Translations under genes and position numbers: made by a program | DNA from: Duganella sp. CF402 | GTDB lineage: Bacteria; Pseudomonadota; Gammaproteobacteria; Burkholderiales; Burkholderiaceae_D | Assembly: GCF_900109645.1 (NCBI RefSeq) | Contig: NZ_FOBG01000001.1 | Span: 1,736,001 to 1,800,000 of the forward strand | Reading direction: 5' to 3' | DNA: 64,000 nt | The notes under the pieces: generated by a model | What the model was told of the DNA's origin: nothing | The model's database searches: none | What the model saw: only the letters and a program-made list of their open reading frames with translations | Shown here: piece after piece, positions 43,562 to 54,700 of the stretch | Position numbering within the stretch: position 1 is the stretch's first letter | How the letters are laid out: each line of letters begins with the position of its first letter

Positions 43562-46500
43562 CTAGCCCGGATCGTATGCCAGCAGTTCCTGCTCGATATG
43601 CTGGTCCAGCACGGCCAGCATGGCGTGCAGCGCCTGCACCAGCCGCCGCGCGTTGGCGGCGTCGGCGTCGTTGCGCACCTGTTCCAGTTCGTAGCACAGG
43701 TTCCCGAACTGCATGGCGCCCACCGCGCGCGCGGCGGACTTGGTGCGATGGCCGAGTTCCGACAGGTGCGCCAGGTCTTCCATCGCCAGCGCCTCATCCA
43801 TTTCCGCCAGCCCGTCGCGCGCGGAGGTCAGGAACAGCAGCGCGTACTTGCGCATTTTGTCTGGCTTGCCAGAGAAGGTTTCGGCCAGCGCCGCCACGTC
43901 GAACAACTCGGCCGGCGCGGCATCGGCGGGTGGCGCGGCAGGGACCAGCGCCGGCGCCGATGTGGCAGGTGCAGCGGCAGCGGCGGCGGCAGCGGCAGCA
44001 GCGCCCGCTGCGGCCGGTGCATTGGCGGCCACCGGCGCCTGCCGGGGTGGCGCGGCCGGCGCCATCTGGCGCGGCACGAACACCGGTGGCGTCGGCAGCA
44101 CCGAGAAGTACGACGGCGGCGGCGGCGCCGGCTTGCGTGACGCATCGGCGGCCTGGCGCGCCCGTTGGCTCATCCACTTGGACAGCATATTGAACAGCAG
44201 CTTGGGCGCGATCGGCTTGGTCACGAATTCGTCCATGCCCGCGTCGAGGCAGCGCTGCTGGTCGTCGCGGCCGGCGTTGGCGGTCATCGCGATAATCAGC
44301 GTGGCCGACAGCTTGGGATGCGCGCGGATCAGGCGCGTGGCTTCGTAACCATCCATCACCGGCATCTGCACATCCATCAGCACACAATCAAAACGTTCCT
44401 TGAGCAGCAGGTCGATGGCTTCCTTGCCGTTGTTGGCCACGCACACCGTGGCGCCGGCGTCTTCCAGCAGCTCCTGCCCCACCTGCTGGCTGAAGATATT
44501 ATCCTCGACCAGCAAAATGGACGCGCCGCGTATGCTGTCCAGCACATCCGGCTGCACCGACTCGTCGCTCGGCTGCAGGAAGCGCACGCCCTTGGCCAGC
44601 CGCGCCGTGAACCAGAAGGTGCTGCCCTCTCCCGGCGTGCTGTCGACGCCAACGCCGCCGCCCATCAGCTCCGCCAGCTGTTTGCTGATCACCAGTCCCA
44701 GGCCGGTGCCGCCGTAGCGGCGCGTGGTCGAGGTATCGGCCTGATGGAAGGACTGGAACAGCTGCGCCACCTGCTCCGGCGTCATGCCGATGCCGTGGTC
44801 CACCACCTCGAAGCGCACCATGATGTGGGTGTCGCGCTCCTCCAGCGGCCGCGCGCGGATCACCACCTTGCCGTTCTCGGAGAACTTGATGGCGTTGCTG
44901 GCGAAGTTGAGCAGCACCTGCTCCAGCCGCAGCGGGTCGCCGCGCAGCTGGTGCGACAGGCCGGGCCAGATTTCATACACCAGTTCCAGCCCCTTGGCAT
45001 GCGCGCTCTCGCCCAGCTGCGACGAAATATTCGACAGCAGCGTATCGAGCGTGAAGTCCAGCACCTCGAGGTCCATCTTGCCCGCCTCGATCTTGGAAAA
45101 GTCGAGGATGTCGTTGATGATGCCCAGCAGATGCTGGCCCGAGTGATAAATTTTTTGCAGATAGTCGCGCTGCTTGGGATGCGTGACCGATTTCAGCGCC
45201 AGATGCGCCATGCCGATGATGGAGTTCATCGGCGTGCGGATCTCGTGGCTCATATTGGACAGGAAGTCGCTCTTGGCCTGGTTGGCCGCATCGGCTTCGT
45301 CCTTCAGCTGGTGCAGTTCCGTCACGTCGGTCGACATGCCGATCACCGCCGTGAACGAACGGCCCAGCTCCACCGGCACCTTGACTGTCCATTGGTGCTG
45401 CACCTCGCCGTCGCGGTCGACGAACTGGGTCTCGCACGAGCGCTTGTTCCCGTCGGCGAACACCGGCCGTTCCAGCGCCCATTGCGCGTCGGCGGCCTTG
45501 GTCGGCATCAGTTCGCGATCGAACTTGCCGATGATGTCCTCGGCCGGCAGGCCAAGGCTGTCGGCCATGCGCGCGTTCACGTACAGGAAGCGGCGCTCCT
45601 GGTCCTTCATGTACACATGCGCGTCGACGTTATTGAGCACTGTGTCGAGCAACAGCCCTTGCTTGATGGCGCGCCGGCGCGAGGCGTACAGCACGAACAC
45701 ATAGCTGTACAACAGCAGCGTGCCGGCAAAACCGGTCAGCGCGGCGATCCACGGAAAATACAGATCGAAACCGGTGAGCAGCGCCGCCTTGCGCACCTGG
45801 AACTGCGCCTTCCACAAGCTGCTATTGAAATCGATCGGCAGCACCGTCTCGAAATAATCGAGGCGCTCCGCCGCTGCCAGCGGCGTCGCCACCATCGCGC
45901 CGGTATCGTTGAACAGCAGGCGGTCGGTCGGCTCGATCACCAGCCGGCGCTGCTCGACGTCGGCGCTGCCGTCGGCGTACAAAGTGAGGTGCACCTGCCG
46001 CACCGTCATCTCGTCGATGGCGCCCTGCACCAGCTTGGGAATGCTGAAGCCCGCGCCGACCGAGCCCAGATAGGCGGCACGGCGTTCGGCCACGCTCCCC
46101 ACCGGCATGCCGCGTTTATAGACCGGCAGCCGCACGCCCAGGCCGAAGTGCGGCGTCGGCAGCTTCACGACGATCGGCTGGCCGGACGCCGCCACCAGCC
46201 CACTGTCGCGCGACGACGCCAGCATTTTCGCCACCACGGGGTTGGCGGCGATATCGACGCCCAGACGCTCTTCCAGCATCGCCGCCGGTTCAAGATACGT
46301 GAGCACCGAATACTGCTCGCGGCGGCCCGGCGGCTTGATGTCGAAATCCGGATAGCCCTCGGCACGCACGCCGGCCACGTAGGCGCTGCGCTGCGCGTCG
46401 CTGACCTGCGGCGCCCAGGTCAGTGCTTCAATCGCCGGGAAATGGCGCGGCACATCGAGGCTGGCCACGTACTGGCTAAACTGCTTGCGCGTGACGTTAT

Positions 46501-46744
46501 CGGTGGTCTGGAACAAGGCCGCCAGCGCGCGCGTCAGGTCGGAATAGGATTTGATGCGCGCCGAAATGCCGTACTGCGTGCTGCGCGCGAGATTCTCGAA
46601 CCGCTGCGCCGCATCGTCATCGACCGTGCGCGCCGCCGCGCTGTACAGCACCGCGCCCACGCCGGCCGCCAACGCGCAGCCCACGCCCCAGAAAATCAGG
46701 CGTGAACCGGTGATAAGCTTTCTTCTGTGGGGTGATTTCAGCAT
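43562..46744 (-). CDS. CHASE-PAS hybrid sensor histidine kinase with receiver and HPt domains
   Basis: The 1060-residue inner-membrane kinase has a first transmembrane helix (about 15-36), a periplasmic CHASE domain (about 60-300) and a second helix (about 330-353). A PAS domain (about 362-478) with [17 protein letters not shown] follows. The HisKA domain has phospho-His about 500 ([16 protein letters not shown]), then come HATPase_c, a receiver ([23 protein letters not shown]), a long Ala/Pro-rich linker and an HPt domain with His about 999 ([13 protein letters not shown]). CHASE domains bind small ligands such as cytokinin-like compounds; the ligand here is unknown. The gene is divergent from the REC-GGDEF-EAL gene, which may be a regulatory partner. 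Confidence 0.92.
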   Translation of the reverse strand: MLKSPHRRKLITGSRLIFWGVGCALAAGVGAVLYSAAARTVDDDAAQRFENLARSTQYGISARIKSYSDLTRALAALFQTTDNVTRKQFSQYVASLDVPRHFPAIEALTWAPQVSDAQRSAYVAGVRAEGYPDFDIKPPGRREQYSVLTYLEPAAMLEERLGVDIAANPVVAKMLASSRDSGLVAASGQPIVVKLPTPHFGLGVRLPVYKRGMPVGSVAERRAAYLGSVGAGFSIPKLVQGAIDEMTVRQVHLTLYADGSADVEQRRLVIEPTDRLLFNDTGAMVATPLAAAERLDYFETVLPIDFNSSLWKAQFQVRKAALLTGFDLYFPWIAALTGFAGTLLLYSYVFVLYASRRRAIKQGLLLDTVLNNVDAHVYMKDQERRFLYVNARMADSLGLPAEDIIGKFDRELMPTKAADAQWALERPVFADGNKRSCETQFVDRDGEVQHQWTVKVPVELGRSFTAVIGMSTDVTELHQLKDEADAANQAKSDFLSNMSHEIRTPMNSIIGMAHLALKSVTHPKQRDYLQKIYHSGQHLLGIINDILDFSKIEAGKMDLEVLDFTLDTLLSNISSQLGESAHAKGLELVYEIWPGLSHQLRGDPLRLEQVLLNFASNAIKFSENGKVVIRARPLEERDTHIMVRFEVVDHGIGMTPEQVAQLFQSFHQADTSTTRRYGGTGLGLVISKQLAELMGGGVGVDSTPGEGSTFWFTARLAKGVRFLQPSDESVQPDVLDSIRGASILLVEDNIFSQQVGQELLEDAGATVCVANNGKEAIDLLLKERFDCVLMDVQMPVMDGYEATRLIRAHPKLSATLIIAMTANAGRDDQQRCLDAGMDEFVTKPIAPKLLFNMLSKWMSQRARQAADASRKPAPPPPSYFSVLPTPPVFVPRQMAPAAPPRQAPVAANAPAAAGAAAAAAAAAAAPATSAPALVPAAPPADAAPAELFDVAALAETFSGKPDKMRKYALLFLTSARDGLAEMDEALAMEDLAHLSELGHRTKSAARAVGAMQFGNLCYELEQVRNDADAANARRLVQALHAMLAVLDQHIEQELLAYDPG

Positions 46745-46989
46745 GCAGAATCACGCAGATGGGGAAATGTTTTGCATCACTGCAGGATACTATCAATGCC
46801 GCCCGGGAACCAGTGGAAGAATTGGTGAGAATTGACGCAGATGGGCGCGGATGCGGGCGTCAATCGTGCGCGCAGGAAAATTTAGTTGCGCTAATATTTT
46901 TTATTTTGGAAATGCTGGAAGATAAGTTGGTAAATCGATAAAATAACCGCGTGGATGTTTAACTTTCCTTTCGCAAGCGCCAAACCGCC

Positions 46990-48891
46990 GTGCAGACTCC
47001 CAAAGTTCTCCTCGTCAACGACGACCAGGCCAGCCTGTACGCCCTGGAAAGCCTGCTGCTGGACGCAGCGGACCAGCATGTTTACGAGCTGATTTCCGCC
47101 GCCTCGGGCAAGGAAGCGCTGCGCCATGTGCTGCGCCATGAATTCGCGGTGATCCTGCTGGACGTCAGCATGCCCGGCATGGACGGTTTCGAGACCGCCG
47201 AGGCGATCCACTCCCACCCGCGTTCGGCCGGCACGCCGATCATCTTCATTACCGCGCACTACGCCGACGAACTGAATCGCCTGAAGGCCTATCAAAAAGG
47301 CGCGGCCGACTATTTGTTCACGCCGGTGATCCCGCAAATCCTGCAGGCCAAGGTGGCGGTGTTCGTCGAGATGGCCAAGAAGAATATGCTGCTGCGCATC
47401 CAGGCCGAAGAACTGGCGCGGCTCAACCAGGACTTGCGCGTGCAGCGCCTGCAAGACCTGGAACGCATCAACGCCGAGCTGGAACAGGAAGTCAAGGAAC
47501 GCAAGGCGGCGGAACAGCGCGCGCACGAACTGTCGACCCGCGACGCACTGACCAATTTGCTGAACCGGCGCGCGCTGATCCAACAGCTGGAACACGCGGT
47601 GGCCACCTCCGACCGCAGCGGCATCGGCTTTGCGCTGCTGTTCCTCGATCTCGATAAATTCAAGCCGATCAACGACACCTACGGCCACGAGGCCGGCGAC
47701 GAACTGCTGCGGCAAGTGGCGGCGCGCCTGACGGCGGCGGTGCGCGTGGCCGACATCGTGGCGCGGCTGGGCGGCGACGAATTCGTGGTGCTCATCGAAG
47801 GCAAATCCGCCTCGGCCAACGCCGCGCGCGTGGGCCGCAAGATCGAAACCGCCTGCGCCCTGCCCTTCGAGATTGGCGGCCAGCGCGTGAAGACGGCGGC
47901 CAGCATCGGCATCGCCCTGTACCCGCAGGACGGCGCCAACGCCCAGGCGCTGATGAAAAACGCCGACACCGCCATGTATCACGCCAAGCAGAATAGCGCC
48001 ACGCCGGTGCAGTTCTTCCACGAAGAGCTGAATGTGCGCGAGCGTGAACGCGAGCGCTGGACGCTGGAACTGCGCAAGGCGCTGGCTTCCGGCCAACTGG
48101 AACTGCGCTATGAGCCGCAGATCGACCTCGATACCGGCCGCATGATCGCGGCCGAAGCGCTGCTGTACTGGCGCCATCCCGCCCACGGCGCGATGGAGGC
48201 GGCGCAGTTCCTGCCGCTGGTGCAGGAGCGTGCGCTGCTCGACCGCATCGATGCCTGGGTGGTGGCGCAGTGCTGTTCGCAGGCCGCACTGTGGCAAGGC
48301 CTGCATGGCAGCATGCGTAACGTGCCGGCGCCGGCAGCGGCGCGGCAGCTGTGCATCTGGCTTAATCTCGCCACGCCGCAGCTGCATTCCGACCTGCTGC
48401 AGGCGCTGCTGCCGGCCATGCGCAAGCACGGACTGGCACCGGGCAGCATCGGCGTCGAACTCAATGAGAAGCTGCTGATCGGCGCCAGCGAACCGCTGGC
48501 GCACCTGCTGGCCCAGATGCAGGAAGCCGGTGTGCACATCGCGCTGGACGATTTCGGCAGCGCGCGTTCGTCGCTGGCGGCCTGCAAGCGCTGGCAGCTC
48601 AACACCCTGAAGATAGACCGCAGTTTTGTGCACGGCATCGGCAACGACGAAGGCGGAACCGATATCGTGGCCGCCGTGATCCATCTGGCACGGGCCTTGT
48701 CCATGCAAGTGGTGGCGCTCGGTGTAGAAACCCGCCAGCAGCTGGAAGTGCTGCAGGCGCAGGGCTGCCACACCTGCCAAGGCGCCCTGTTCTACCCGCC
48801 GCTGCCGGCGGCAGGCCTGCTGGAACAAGCCAGCATCGATTTCAATACACATCACACCCTCCAAAGCAATGAGGATATCAGCCATGAATAA
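46990..48891 (+). CDS. Response regulator with GGDEF and EAL domains
   Basis: The 633-residue protein has a receiver at about 5-120 (VLLVNDDQ; phospho-Asp in [16 protein letters not shown]), a coiled-coil linker, and a GGDEF domain (about 180-345) with intact ARLGGDEF and an RVAD inhibitory site. It then has an EAL domain (about 360-620). The EAL part has AEALLYW, IWLNLA, VELNEK and ALDDFGS, but EGVE reads LGVE ([11 protein letters not shown]), losing the position thought to be the general base. Net cyclase activity is therefore more likely than hydrolysis, as inference. Start is GTG 46990. It overlaps the poly-HAMP kinase gene by eight bases, and that kinase or the divergent CHASE kinase may phosphorylate it. 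Confidence 0.92.
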   Translation: MQTPKVLLVNDDQASLYALESLLLDAADQHVYELISAASGKEALRHVLRHEFAVILLDVSMPGMDGFETAEAIHSHPRSAGTPIIFITAHYADELNRLKAYQKGAADYLFTPVIPQILQAKVAVFVEMAKKNMLLRIQAEELARLNQDLRVQRLQDLERINAELEQEVKERKAAEQRAHELSTRDALTNLLNRRALIQQLEHAVATSDRSGIGFALLFLDLDKFKPINDTYGHEAGDELLRQVAARLTAAVRVADIVARLGGDEFVVLIEGKSASANAARVGRKIETACALPFEIGGQRVKTAASIGIALYPQDGANAQALMKNADTAMYHAKQNSATPVQFFHEELNVRERERERWTLELRKALASGQLELRYEPQIDLDTGRMIAAEALLYWRHPAHGAMEAAQFLPLVQERALLDRIDAWVVAQCCSQAALWQGLHGSMRNVPAPAAARQLCIWLNLATPQLHSDLLQALLPAMRKHGLAPGSIGVELNEKLLIGASEPLAHLLAQMQEAGVHIALDDFGSARSSLAACKRWQLNTLKIDRSFVHGIGNDEGGTDIVAAVIHLARALSMQVVALGVETRQQLEVLQAQGCHTCQGALFYPPLPAAGLLEQASIDFNTHHTLQSNEDISHE

Positions 48892-51800
48892 TATGACCGA
48901 CCTGGGCGAACAACTGGACGCGAAGGTGTTGCTATCCACCCTGATGGCGCTGAAAAAAGGCGATTTTTCAGTGCGCATGCCATCCGACTGGGTCGGCATG
49001 GCGGGCAAGATCGCCGATACGCTCAACGACATCATCGACACCAAGGCGCGCATGGTGCGCGAGGTGACGGAGGTGAGTCGCGTGGTGGGCCGCGAAGGCC
49101 GCCTGACGCAGCGCGCCGAGATGCCGAATACCGTCGGCGGCTGGGCCACCATCATCAGCTCCGTCAACACCCTGATCGACGATCTGGTGCGCCCGACTTC
49201 GGAAATGGCGCGCGTGATCGGCGCGGTGGCGAAAGGCGATCTGTCGCAGACCATGTCGCTGGAGGTGGACGGCCACCCGCTGAAAGGCCAGTACCTGCGG
49301 GCGGCCATGACCGCGAACACGATGGTGGAGCAGCTGTCCTCCTTCTCGTCCGAAGTGACGCGCGTGGCGCGCGAGGTAGGTACCGAGGGTAAGCTGGGCG
49401 GCCAGGCGCAGGTGAAAGGCGTGGCCGGTACCTGGAAGGACTTGACCGACTCGGTGAACTCGATGGCGGGTAACCTGACTTCGCAGGTGCGTAACATCGC
49501 CGAGGTGACCACCGCCGTGGCCAACGGCGACTTGTCGAAAAAGATTACGGTGGACGTGCGCGGCGAGATTCTGCAGCTGAAGGACACCATCAACGTCATG
49601 GTGGACCAGCTGCGCTCCTTCGCATCGGAAGTGACGCGGGTGGCGCGCGAGGTCGGCACCGAGGGTAAATTGGGCGGCCAGGCTTACGTGCCGGGCGTGG
49701 GCGGCACGTGGAAGGACTTGACCGACAACGTGAACTTCATGGCGTCCAACCTGACAGGCCAGGTGCGTAACATCGCAGCGGTAACGACGGCGGTGGCGAA
49801 CGGCGACTTGTCCAAGAAAATCACGGTGGACGTGAAGGGCGAGATTCTGGAACTGAAAAACACCATTAACGTGATGGTGGACCAATTGTCGTCGTTTGCA
49901 TCCGAGGTGACGCGGGTGGCGCGCGAGGTGGGCACGGAAGGTAAGCTGGGCGGCCAGGCACAGGTGAAAGGCGTGGGCGGCACCTGGAAAGACTTGACTG
50001 ACTCGGTGAATTCGATGGCGGGTAACTTGACGGGCCAGGTGCGTAACATCGCCGAGGTGACCACCGCCGTGGCAAACGGCGACTTGTCGAAGAAAATCAC
50101 GGTGGACGTGAAGGGCGAAATTCTTGAACTGAAAAACACCATCAACGTGATGGTGGACCAATTGAACTCGTTCGCATCGGAAGTGACCCGCGTGGCGCGC
50201 GAGGTCGGTACCGAGGGTAAGCTGGGCGGCCAGGCGAATGTGTCCGGCGTGGCCGGCACCTGGAAGGACTTGACCGATAACGTGAACTTCATGGCGTCCA
50301 ACCTGACCGGCCAGGTGCGTAACATCGCGGACGTGACCACTGCCGTGGCGAACGGCGACCTGTCCAAGAAAATCACGGTGGACGTGAAGGGCGAGATTCT
50401 GGAACTGAAAAACACCATTAACGTGATGGTGGACCAATTGTCATCGTTTGCATCGGAGGTGACGCGGGTTGCGCGTGAGGTGGGTACGGAAGGTAAGCTG
50501 GGCGGTCAGGCCTACGTGCCGGGCGTGGGCGGCACATGGAAGGACTTGACCGACAACGTCAACTTCATGGCGTCCAACCTGACGGGCCAGGTGCGTAACA
50601 TCGCGGCGGTGACGACGGCGGTGGCGCGCGGCGACTTGTCCAAGAAAATCACGGTGGACGTGAAGGGCGAGATTCTGGAACTGAAAGACACCATCAACGT
50701 GATGGTGGACCAATTGTCCTCGTTTGCATCCGAAGTGACGCGGGTGGCGCGCGAGGTGGGTACCGAAGGTAAGCTGGGCGGCCAGGCCAACGTGTCCGGG
50801 GTGGCCGGTACCTGGAAGGACTTGACCGAGAACGTCAACCAGCTGGCGGCAAACCTGACCAACCAGGTGCGCGCGATTGCGGAGGTGGCAACCGCCGTGA
50901 CGCGTGGCGACTTGTCGCGTTCCATCCAGGTGGAAGCGCGCGGCGAGGTGTCCTACCTGAAGGACAACATCAATGAGATGATCCGTAACCTGAAGGACAC
51001 AACGCTGAAGAACGCCCAGCAGGACTGGCTGAAAACCAATCTGGCGCGCTTCACCCGCCTGCTGCAAGGCCAGCGCGACCTGCAGGCGGTGACGAAACTG
51101 ATCCTGTCCGAGCTGGCGCCGCTGGTGTCGGCGCACCACGGCGTGTTCTACATGATGGATTCCGGCGACAGTGACGCGCGCCTGCGCATGATCGCCAGCT
51201 ACGGCTACCGTTCCAGCCGCAAGCTGCCGACATCCTTCCTGCCGGGCGAAGGCCTGGTCGGCCAGTGCGCACTGGAGAAGGTGCGCATCTGGCTGACCGA
51301 CGTGCCGCGCGATTACATCGTGGTGTCGTCCGGCCTCGGCGCGGCGCCGCCGACCAATATCGTGGTGCTGCCGATTCTGTTCGAGCAGCAGGTGAAGGCG
51401 GTGATCGAGATCGCCTCGCTGGACCGCTTCACCGAAACCCACCTCTCCTTCCTCGACCAGCTGATGGAATCGATCGGCGTGGTGCTGAACACCATCGAGG
51501 CGAACAGCCGTACCGAGTCGCTGCTGACGCAATCGCAGTCGCTGGCGCAGGAACTGCAGCAGACCAACCAGGAGCTGGCGGAAAAAGCCCGCCTGCTGTC
51601 CGAGCAGAATATCGAGGTGGAGCGGAAAAACCGCGAGGTGGAGCAAGCCAAGCTGGCGCTGGAGGAAAAAGCCACCCAGCTGGCGCTGTCCTCGAAGTAC
51701 AAATCCGAATTCCTGGCCAATATGTCGCACGAGCTGCGTACGCCATTGAATTCGCTGCTGATCCTGGCGCAGCAGCTGGGCGACAACCCGGACGGCAACC

Positions 51801-53758
51801 TGTCCGGCAAGCAGGTGGAATTCGCCAAGACCATCCACGGCTCCGGCTCCGACTTGCTGACGCTGATTAACGACATTCTCGACCTGTCGAAGATCGAGTC
51901 GGGCACGGTCACGCTGGACGTGTCGGAATACCGCTTCCAGAATCTGCGCAACTATGTGGACCGCACCTTCCGCCACATGGCGGAGGCCAAGCACCTTGGC
52001 TTCTATGTCGAGCTGAAGGAAAACCTGCCGACCGCGATGATGACCGACACCACGCGCTTGCAGCAGGTGTTGAAAAACCTGCTGTCGAACGCCTTCAAGT
52101 TCACCACGCACGGCCAGGTGTCCTTGTCGATCAGCCTGGTGACCAGCGGCTTCACCAGCGACCACGCCAACCTGCTGCATGCGGACGCGGTGCTGTCGTT
52201 CGCGGTCAGCGATACCGGCGTCGGCATCGCGGCCGACAAGCTGCAGCTGATCTTCGAAGCGTTCCAGCAGGCCGACGGCTCCACCGCGCGTAAGTACGGC
52301 GGCACCGGCCTTGGCCTGTCGATTTCGCGCGAACTGGCGCGCCTGCTGGGCGGCGAGATCCGGGTCGAGTCGGTGGTCGGCAGCGGTTCGACCTTCACCC
52401 TGTTCCTGCCTTACAACCGCGCTGGCTTCATCAACTACGACACGGTGCGCGCGCCGCAGGTGCGGCTGCCGGTGCCGACGCCGCAAGTGATCTACACGCC
52501 GCCGACGCACACCGAAAACCTGATCGACCTCGATTCCGAACTCGATGAATACACCGGCAGCGACGACCGCGGGCTGGTGGCGCCGGGCGATCCGTCGGTG
52601 CTGATCATCGAGGACGACGAGCGCTTCTCGCAGATTGTGCTGGGCTTTGCGCGCGAGAAGAACTTCAAGGGCATCGTCACCATGCAGGGCGATTCGGCAC
52701 TGAGCCTGGCGCGCGACTACCTGCCGTCGGCCATCTTCCTCGACCTCGACCTGCCGGACATCGACGGCTTCACGGTGCTGGACCGCCTGAAGCGCGACCC
52801 GAGCACGCGCCACATTCCGGTGCATGTGATGTCGAGCCTGCGCGAGCGCGAACGCGCGCTGCGCCTCGGCGCCATCTCCTACCTGAATAAGCCGATCAGC
52901 AAGGAAACCTTGACCGAGGAATTCAGCCGCATCCAGAAATTCCTGTTGGGCGGGAAGCGCAGCCTGCTGGTGGTGGATGACGAACAAACGCAGCGCGATT
53001 CCATCATCGCCCTGATCGGCGATGTGGATATCCACATCGTGGCGGTGGACACCGGCCAGGCCGCGCTCGACGTGTTGCGCGAGCAGCGCTTCGACTGCAT
53101 GGTGCTGGACCTGACGCTGCCCGACATCAGCGGCTTCGACCTGCTCGACATCATCGGCAAGGACGAATCGCTGCGCGACCTGCCGATCGTGATCAACACC
53201 GCCAAGGACTTGAACCGCAAGGAGGTGGCAAAGCTGAAGCGCTACGCCAAGACCATTGTGGTCAAGGATGCGCGCTCGCCCGAGCGCCTGCTGGACGAGA
53301 CGGCGCTGTTCCTGCACCGTTCGCAGGCCAGCCTGCCGGAAGCCCAGCGCCGCATGCTGGAAGAGATCCACGCGGCCGAAGGCGGGCTGGCGGGGCGCAA
53401 AGTGCTGATCGTCGACGATGACTTGCGCAACATCTTCGCGCTGTCGTCGCTGCTGGAGCGGCAGCAGATGCACGTGCTGTTCGCCGAGAATGGCCGCGAC
53501 GGCATTGAAGTGCTCGAGCGCGACCCGACCATCGAGATCGTCCTGATGGACATCATGATGCCGGAGATGGACGGCTACGATACGATGCGCGCGATCCGGC
53601 GCATCCCGAAATTCAAGTCGCTGCCGATCATCACGCTGACCGCGAAGGCGATGAAGGGCGACCGTGACAAGTGCATTGCCGCCGGCGCCTCGGACTACAT
53701 CACCAAGCCGGTGGACGTCGCCCAACTACTGTCGCTGATGCGCGTATGGCTGCACTGA
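48884..53758 (+). CDS. Giant poly-HAMP / GAF hybrid histidine kinase with three receivers
   Basis: The 1624-residue protein has no signal or membrane helix. An N-terminal array of HAMP-like repeats (about 40-700), six of them near-identical 92-residue units after a diverged first unit, is followed by a GAF domain (about 740-870) and a coiled coil (about 875-935). Then come HisKA with His949 ([17 protein letters not shown]), HATPase_c (about 1055-1175) and three receivers. The receivers start near 1240 ([20 protein letters not shown]), 1362 ([20 protein letters not shown]) and 1506 ([22 protein letters not shown]). The plan recalls fungal group III (Nik1/Os-1) kinases. ATG 48884 has a GAGG site; ATG 48869 is in frame. 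The stop overlaps the CheR-like gene (TGATG). Confidence 0.93.
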   Translation: MNNMTDLGEQLDAKVLLSTLMALKKGDFSVRMPSDWVGMAGKIADTLNDIIDTKARMVREVTEVSRVVGREGRLTQRAEMPNTVGGWATIISSVNTLIDDLVRPTSEMARVIGAVAKGDLSQTMSLEVDGHPLKGQYLRAAMTANTMVEQLSSFSSEVTRVAREVGTEGKLGGQAQVKGVAGTWKDLTDSVNSMAGNLTSQVRNIAEVTTAVANGDLSKKITVDVRGEILQLKDTINVMVDQLRSFASEVTRVAREVGTEGKLGGQAYVPGVGGTWKDLTDNVNFMASNLTGQVRNIAAVTTAVANGDLSKKITVDVKGEILELKNTINVMVDQLSSFASEVTRVAREVGTEGKLGGQAQVKGVGGTWKDLTDSVNSMAGNLTGQVRNIAEVTTAVANGDLSKKITVDVKGEILELKNTINVMVDQLNSFASEVTRVAREVGTEGKLGGQANVSGVAGTWKDLTDNVNFMASNLTGQVRNIADVTTAVANGDLSKKITVDVKGEILELKNTINVMVDQLSSFASEVTRVAREVGTEGKLGGQAYVPGVGGTWKDLTDNVNFMASNLTGQVRNIAAVTTAVARGDLSKKITVDVKGEILELKDTINVMVDQLSSFASEVTRVAREVGTEGKLGGQANVSGVAGTWKDLTENVNQLAANLTNQVRAIAEVATAVTRGDLSRSIQVEARGEVSYLKDNINEMIRNLKDTTLKNAQQDWLKTNLARFTRLLQGQRDLQAVTKLILSELAPLVSAHHGVFYMMDSGDSDARLRMIASYGYRSSRKLPTSFLPGEGLVGQCALEKVRIWLTDVPRDYIVVSSGLGAAPPTNIVVLPILFEQQVKAVIEIASLDRFTETHLSFLDQLMESIGVVLNTIEANSRTESLLTQSQSLAQELQQTNQELAEKARLLSEQNIEVERKNREVEQAKLALEEKATQLALSSKYKSEFLANMSHELRTPLNSLLILAQQLGDNPDGNLSGKQVEFAKTIHGSGSDLLTLINDILDLSKIESGTVTLDVSEYRFQNLRNYVDRTFRHMAEAKHLGFYVELKENLPTAMMTDTTRLQQVLKNLLSNAFKFTTHGQVSLSISLVTSGFTSDHANLLHADAVLSFAVSDTGVGIAADKLQLIFEAFQQADGSTARKYGGTGLGLSISRELARLLGGEIRVESVVGSGSTFTLFLPYNRAGFINYDTVRAPQVRLPVPTPQVIYTPPTHTENLIDLDSELDEYTGSDDRGLVAPGDPSVLIIEDDERFSQIVLGFAREKNFKGIVTMQGDSALSLARDYLPSAIFLDLDLPDIDGFTVLDRLKRDPSTRHIPVHVMSSLRERERALRLGAISYLNKPISKETLTEEFSRIQKFLLGGKRSLLVVDDEQTQRDSIIALIGDVDIHIVAVDTGQAALDVLREQRFDCMVLDLTLPDISGFDLLDIIGKDESLRDLPIVINTAKDLNRKEVAKLKRYAKTIVVKDARSPERLLDETALFLHRSQASLPEAQRRMLEEIHAAEGGLAGRKVLIVDDDLRNIFALSSLLERQQMHVLFAENGRDGIEVLERDPTIEIVLMDIMMPEMDGYDTMRAIRRIPKFKSLPIITLTAKAMKGDRDKCIAAGASDYITKPVDVAQLLSLMRVWLH
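49320..50975 (+). repeat. Six tandem 276-base coding repeats (HAMP array)
   Basis: Marker GAGGGTAAGCTGGG, or a close variant, recurs at 49385, 49661, 49937, 50213, 50489 and 50765, exactly 276 bases apart. Each unit encodes a HAMP module with [26 protein letters not shown] and [18 protein letters not shown]. The segment after GGQA comes in three versions (QVKGV, YVPGV, NVSGV) arranged A-B-A-C-B-C. The array lies wholly inside the poly-HAMP kinase gene. Confidence 0.95.
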
Positions 53759-54627
53759 TGGCAGCATTGATGCCGCCCATCAGCGCGGCGGTGCGCCGCC
53801 ACTCGCCGTCGTCGGTCGAAGAGCTGGAACTGGAACTGCTGCTGGAAGCGCTGTTCCAGTGCTACGGCTACGACTTTCGCGGCTACGAGCGCGCCGTGGT
53901 CGCGCGCAAGGTACTGGCCTTGCGCGCGCAGCTCGGCCTGGCCACCACCTCGGCCCTGCAGTCGCGCGTCCTGCACGACTACGAAGCCTACAGCGCGCTG
54001 CAGCGCGCGCTCTACGTCGCCCCGGCGCTGATGTTCGACGATCCGCTGGAAGTGTCGATGCTGCGCCTGTCGCTGGGCGCCAGCCTGTACGGCGCCGCCC
54101 TGCCGCGCATCTGGCTGGCCGATTGCGCCGGCGCGCAGCAAGCGTGGACACTGGCCATTTTGCTGGAGCAGGAGCAGTTGGCGCCGCGCACCGAAATCTA
54201 CGCCACCGTTGCCAGCGACACCATGCTGGCCGCCGTCCAGCAAGCCACCCTGCCGATGGCGCGCCTCGGCGAGCTGCAAGCCAACTATGTGCGCAGCGGC
54301 GGCATCGGCAAGTTGATCGATTACTTCGACGTCAGCGCCGACGGCCTGCACGCGGTGCTCAAGCCGCACCTGAACAGTCGCATCACCTGGGCCCAGTACA
54401 ACCTGGTGACCGACGCCTCGTTCAACGAATTCCAGATGATCCTCGGCCACCGCGCCCTGCCCGACTTCGGCCCGGCGCTGCGCAAGCGCGTGCTGCACCT
54501 GTTCGACGACAGCCTGGTACCGTTCGGCATCCTGGCGCTGGACCGGCCACTGGACCAGCACGACCCACTCTCGCACCGCTACAAGCCGCTGCTGGCCCAC
54601 CAGTTCTGGTACAAGCGCATAGCTTAA
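53758..54627 (+). CDS. CheR-like protein with degenerate SAM-binding site
   Basis: The 289-residue protein has the CheR plan. An N-terminal helical domain (about 18-85) has LFQCYGYDFRGYERAVVARK, and a Rossmann-like domain follows (about 95-285). The CheR motif FFRDP reads MFDDP, and the SAM motif G-C-S-x-G-E-E reads DCAGAQQAW. The active CRN-x-L-I-YF segment is also changed (QMILGHRALPDF). It is thus probably not a methyltransferase and may instead bind partners. ATG 53758 overlaps the kinase stop (TGATG); ATG 53746 is possible. Third gene of the signalling operon. Confidence 0.75.
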   Translation: MAALMPPISAAVRRHSPSSVEELELELLLEALFQCYGYDFRGYERAVVARKVLALRAQLGLATTSALQSRVLHDYEAYSALQRALYVAPALMFDDPLEVSMLRLSLGASLYGAALPRIWLADCAGAQQAWTLAILLEQEQLAPRTEIYATVASDTMLAAVQQATLPMARLGELQANYVRSGGIGKLIDYFDVSADGLHAVLKPHLNSRITWAQYNLVTDASFNEFQMILGHRALPDFGPALRKRVLHLFDDSLVPFGILALDRPLDQHDPLSHRYKPLLAHQFWYKRIA

Positions 54628-54700
54628 GGAATTTGACAGCGCCTGCGCTTCACCGTAGATTGTCTGCTTGCCCAAAAGGCCACACAATAAAAGGATAAGC

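Noticed and set aside
49320..50975. Regular direct repeats taken as a possible CRISPR or satellite
   Set aside because: Units are 276 bases, contiguous and encode in-frame HAMP modules; there are no unique spacers.
50441..53725. Long minus-strand open frame (1094 codons) under the poly-HAMP kinase
   Set aside because: It is antisense to clear kinase and receiver domains, with composition typical of shadow frames.
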